Of a stretch of 64,000 nt of DNA, positions 62,505 to 64,000 are shown one piece after another. The stretch is from Chryseobacterium sp. RU37D. GTDB taxonomy: Bacteria; Bacteroidota; Bacteroidia; Flavobacteriales; Weeksellaceae. The stretch covers positions 62,001-126,000 of the forward strand of contig NZ_FTMM01000005.1 of NCBI RefSeq assembly GCF_900156075.1, given 5' to 3'. The notes below the pieces were generated by a model that saw only the letters and a list, made by a program, of their open reading frames with translations, did no database searches and had not been told where the DNA came from. Every line of letters begins with the position of its first letter. Position 1 is the stretch's first letter. The position numbers and the translations under genes are program-made.

Positions 62505-63456
62505 AGATTTTGTTTTTCATTTCCTGATACTCGTCTTCCAGCTTGCTCATATGGGTAATTCCGCCGCCACTTTTGAAATAAAGTTCGTTACCTTCTTTCT
62601 CAATAAAACGGATCATGACACAGCTGTCAAGATTTTTACCGTCAAACCAACCGCAAACGCCTGTGTAATAACCTCTGTCAAAGCCTTCTGCTTTAAGGAT
62701 TATTTCTAAGGTTTTGGGTTTTGGGGCTCCTAAAATAGATCCGGCAGGAAGCAGTTTTTTCATTATGCTTCCTACTTTTCCTTCAAAATCAGGCTTTATA
62801 ATTCCTGAAATTTCTGAGCTCATTGCATATAAATCTTTTTGCTGCGTTTTGATAAAATCAATATGCTGGAATTTATCAACCTTCACATCATCTGCCACTA
62901 TGCTAAGATCATTACGGAGCAAATCTACCACAGTGTAATGCTCAGCCTTTTCCTTTTTATCATTCTTCAAAATTTCCGCGGCATTTTCCAATGAGGCATC
63001 AATGGTACCTTTCATCGGATAAGTTGAAATTTTTCCGTCAATAATCCTTACAAAAGTTTCAGGAGAAAAAAATACGAAAAAATCCTTATAAAAAACTTTA
63101 TATTTTGCAGATGAATGATAAAAAATTTCTTCAAGCGTTAAATTTGTTTCAATCTTTGTTTTCCGGGTATAATTTACCAGATAAGAATTTCCGAAATGAA
63201 TATTTTTTTGAACAATATCAAATCCTTTTTTAAAGCTTTCTAAACTCTCAGGATAAGACTTCCATAGGATCTTTTTTATTAGCCCGTGTTGAGTTTTTGC
63301 ATTTGAAAATTCTTGAAAATCAATTAGTAAGATCGATTTTTTTATTTCATTTTCTTTAAATATTTTTACCTTCTCTCCCAGGAAATCGATGATGAAGAAA
63401 TAGGGAACCTTCTGAAGGGAAAGTTCATCCATTTCCATAAATTTTTGATGATTCAT
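62488..63456 (-). CDS. pabB: aminodeoxychorismate synthase component I
   Basis: The 322-residue chorismate-binding enzyme is shorter than anthranilate synthases (no long N-terminal domain). Signatures are TYPMKGTIDAS, KEKAEHYTVVDLLRNDLSIV, LPAGSILGAPKPKTLEIILK, GYYTGVCGWFDGKNLDSCVMIR and the final GGGITHMSKLEDEYQEM. It aminates chorismate for folate synthesis. Start placed at 63456 (MNHQKF); an ATG at 63465 would sit on the predicted transcript start. It is followed by the pabC-like gene; the glutaminase pabA is not in the window. Confidence 0.92.
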   Translation of the reverse strand: MNHQKFMEMDELSLQKVPYFFIIDFLGEKVKIFKENEIKKSILLIDFQEFSNAKTQHGLIKKILWKSYPESLESFKKGFDIVQKNIHFGNSYLVNYTRKTKIETNLTLEEIFYHSSAKYKVFYKDFFVFFSPETFVRIIDGKISTYPMKGTIDASLENAAEILKNDKKEKAEHYTVVDLLRNDLSIVADDVKVDKFQHIDFIKTQQKDLYAMSSEISGIIKPDFEGKVGSIMKKLLPAGSILGAPKPKTLEIILKAEGFDRGYYTGVCGWFDGKNLDSCVMIRFIEKEGNELYFKSGGGITHMSKLEDEYQEMKNKIYVPIH

Positions 63457-63469
63457 TGAAAACATTCGA

Positions 63470-63497
63470 CAAAAGTAATTATTGATGTTTATTTTTG
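63470..63497. promoter_or_regulatory. divergent back-to-back promoters
   Basis: TACTTTTG on the minus strand (63477 to 63470) for pabB and TATTTTTG on the plus strand (63490-63497) for the next gene lie only 12 bp apart. Predicted leaders are about 10 nt each. The two cannot easily be bound at once. Confidence 0.5.
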
Positions 63498-63511
63498 CAC
63501 AAAATTTTTTA

Positions 63512-64000
63512 ATGGAAAACAAATATCCTCAGAAACCGGGACTAGATTTTATACTGAAGCAGGCATTTTTCTATTGGAATAAGACGTTGATGTTTCAGCT
63601 TATGTTTTCGGTCATTTATTTTGCTGTTTTTTTTACATCTATCTTTTTCTTTGCTTCCAAATTTGGGATCTGGGACCAGCAACAGGAGATGCTTGATGCA
63701 TTTAAAGTAAGTACAGAGGCATATATTGCAAAAGCAACTGAATTGGGGCAGACAGAAAACTCACAATACTTCAGCTATGCATTTTTAGGAACTCTGGTGT
63801 TTTTATACCCCTTGAATCTTGGATTTTTTCAAATTTTCAGAAAAATTGATCTGAATGAGCAGATATCTCTTTCGGATTTATTTGTTGGTTATAATGGGTT
63901 TAGTTTTTTTAAGTATATTGGTTATTATTTGTTTTGGCTTATGTTTTATTTAATATTATTCCGAACATTAATTTTACCGTTTGTCTGGGTTTGTGTAACA
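63512..64000 (+). CDS. membrane protein, cut by the window end
   Basis: From ATG 63512 an open frame of 163 codons runs off the window without a stop. It begins MENKYPQKPGLDFILKQAFF. It has a helix at about 25-50 (FQLMFSVIYFAVFFTSIFFF), a polar loop with many Gln, Glu and Ala, a second helix (FLGTLVFLYPLNLGFFQIF, about 92-110) and a third (YYLFWLMFYLILFRTLILPF) near the end. Multi-pass inner-membrane protein; family not identified from this part. Confidence 0.75.
   Translation, partial: MENKYPQKPGLDFILKQAFFYWNKTLMFQLMFSVIYFAVFFTSIFFFASKFGIWDQQQEMLDAFKVSTEAYIAKATELGQTENSQYFSYAFLGTLVFLYPLNLGFFQIFRKIDLNEQISLSDLFVGYNGFSFFKYIGYYLFWLMFYLILFRTLILPFVWVCVT

Overview
The window is AT-rich DNA that looks like a chromosome segment of a Bacteroidota bacterium close to Chryseobacterium (family Weeksellaceae). 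Four things point there: GLPGLI and carboxypeptidase-regulatory/beta-barrel outer-membrane proteins, recurring Bacteroidota-type promoters (TAnnTTTG -7 box) with little Shine-Dalgarno signal, a dcw cluster lacking murF and ddl, and families such as DUF3127, DUF2797, GH3-like and GxxExxY. The genus is inferred from protein resemblance. No rRNA, prophage, intact insertion sequence or CRISPR array was seen.

Layout. 1-1484 has no convincing protein gene. It holds two diverged direct repeats, each with a short minus-strand promoter/terminator unit that looks like a small-RNA gene, plus a third terminator-ended unit. 1485-5266 is an outer-membrane beta-barrel/GLPGLI pair. 5398-7837 is a ferrous iron operon (feoA, feoB, small Cys-rich membrane protein) behind a palindromic Fur-like site. 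7891-13610 holds an outer-membrane protein, glmM, a TPR protein, an EamA transporter and aat. 13675-19807 holds an SSB-like DUF3127 protein, three tRNA genes (Leu-Gly-Leu), mutL, rhomboid, an exo/endonuclease-phosphatase gene with a decayed tandem copy, and two small lipoproteins. 19835-22995 holds a GH3-like enzyme, a bacilliredoxin and a YqeY protein, separated by palindromic repeats.

23104-40204 (minus strand) is the division and cell-wall cluster in the order mraZ-rsmH-ftsL-ftsI-murE-mraY-murD-ftsW-murG-murC-[GxxExxY cassette]-ftsQ-ftsA-ftsZ. A three-repeat MraZ operator lies in front of mraZ. The murC-ftsQ junction contains a frameshifted GxxExxY gene enclosed by inverted repeats, which looks like an inserted cassette. 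The other spacers carry short palindromes or interspersed repeats.

40477-44301 holds an alpha/beta hydrolase, engB, an ElaA-type acetyltransferase, msrA and a ROK kinase. 44388-48589 is a siderophore-uptake locus (TonB-dependent receptor and PepSY membrane protein) with remnants of two further iron-uptake-type genes between them. 48741-64000 holds secA, DUF2795, a nucleotide-sugar epimerase, DUF2797, a large AsmA-like protein, several small proteins, a radical SAM protein, a 2OG-Fe(II)-type oxygenase, menD, a pabC-like/pabB pair and a membrane protein cut by the window end. A decayed peptide gene with a bacteriocin-like leader lies at 58920-59083.

Most of the window is ordinary housekeeping. 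The best leads for something undescribed are the tandem RNA-like units at the left end, the GxxExxY cassette inside the cell-division operon, and the shared Fur-like operators on three iron loci.
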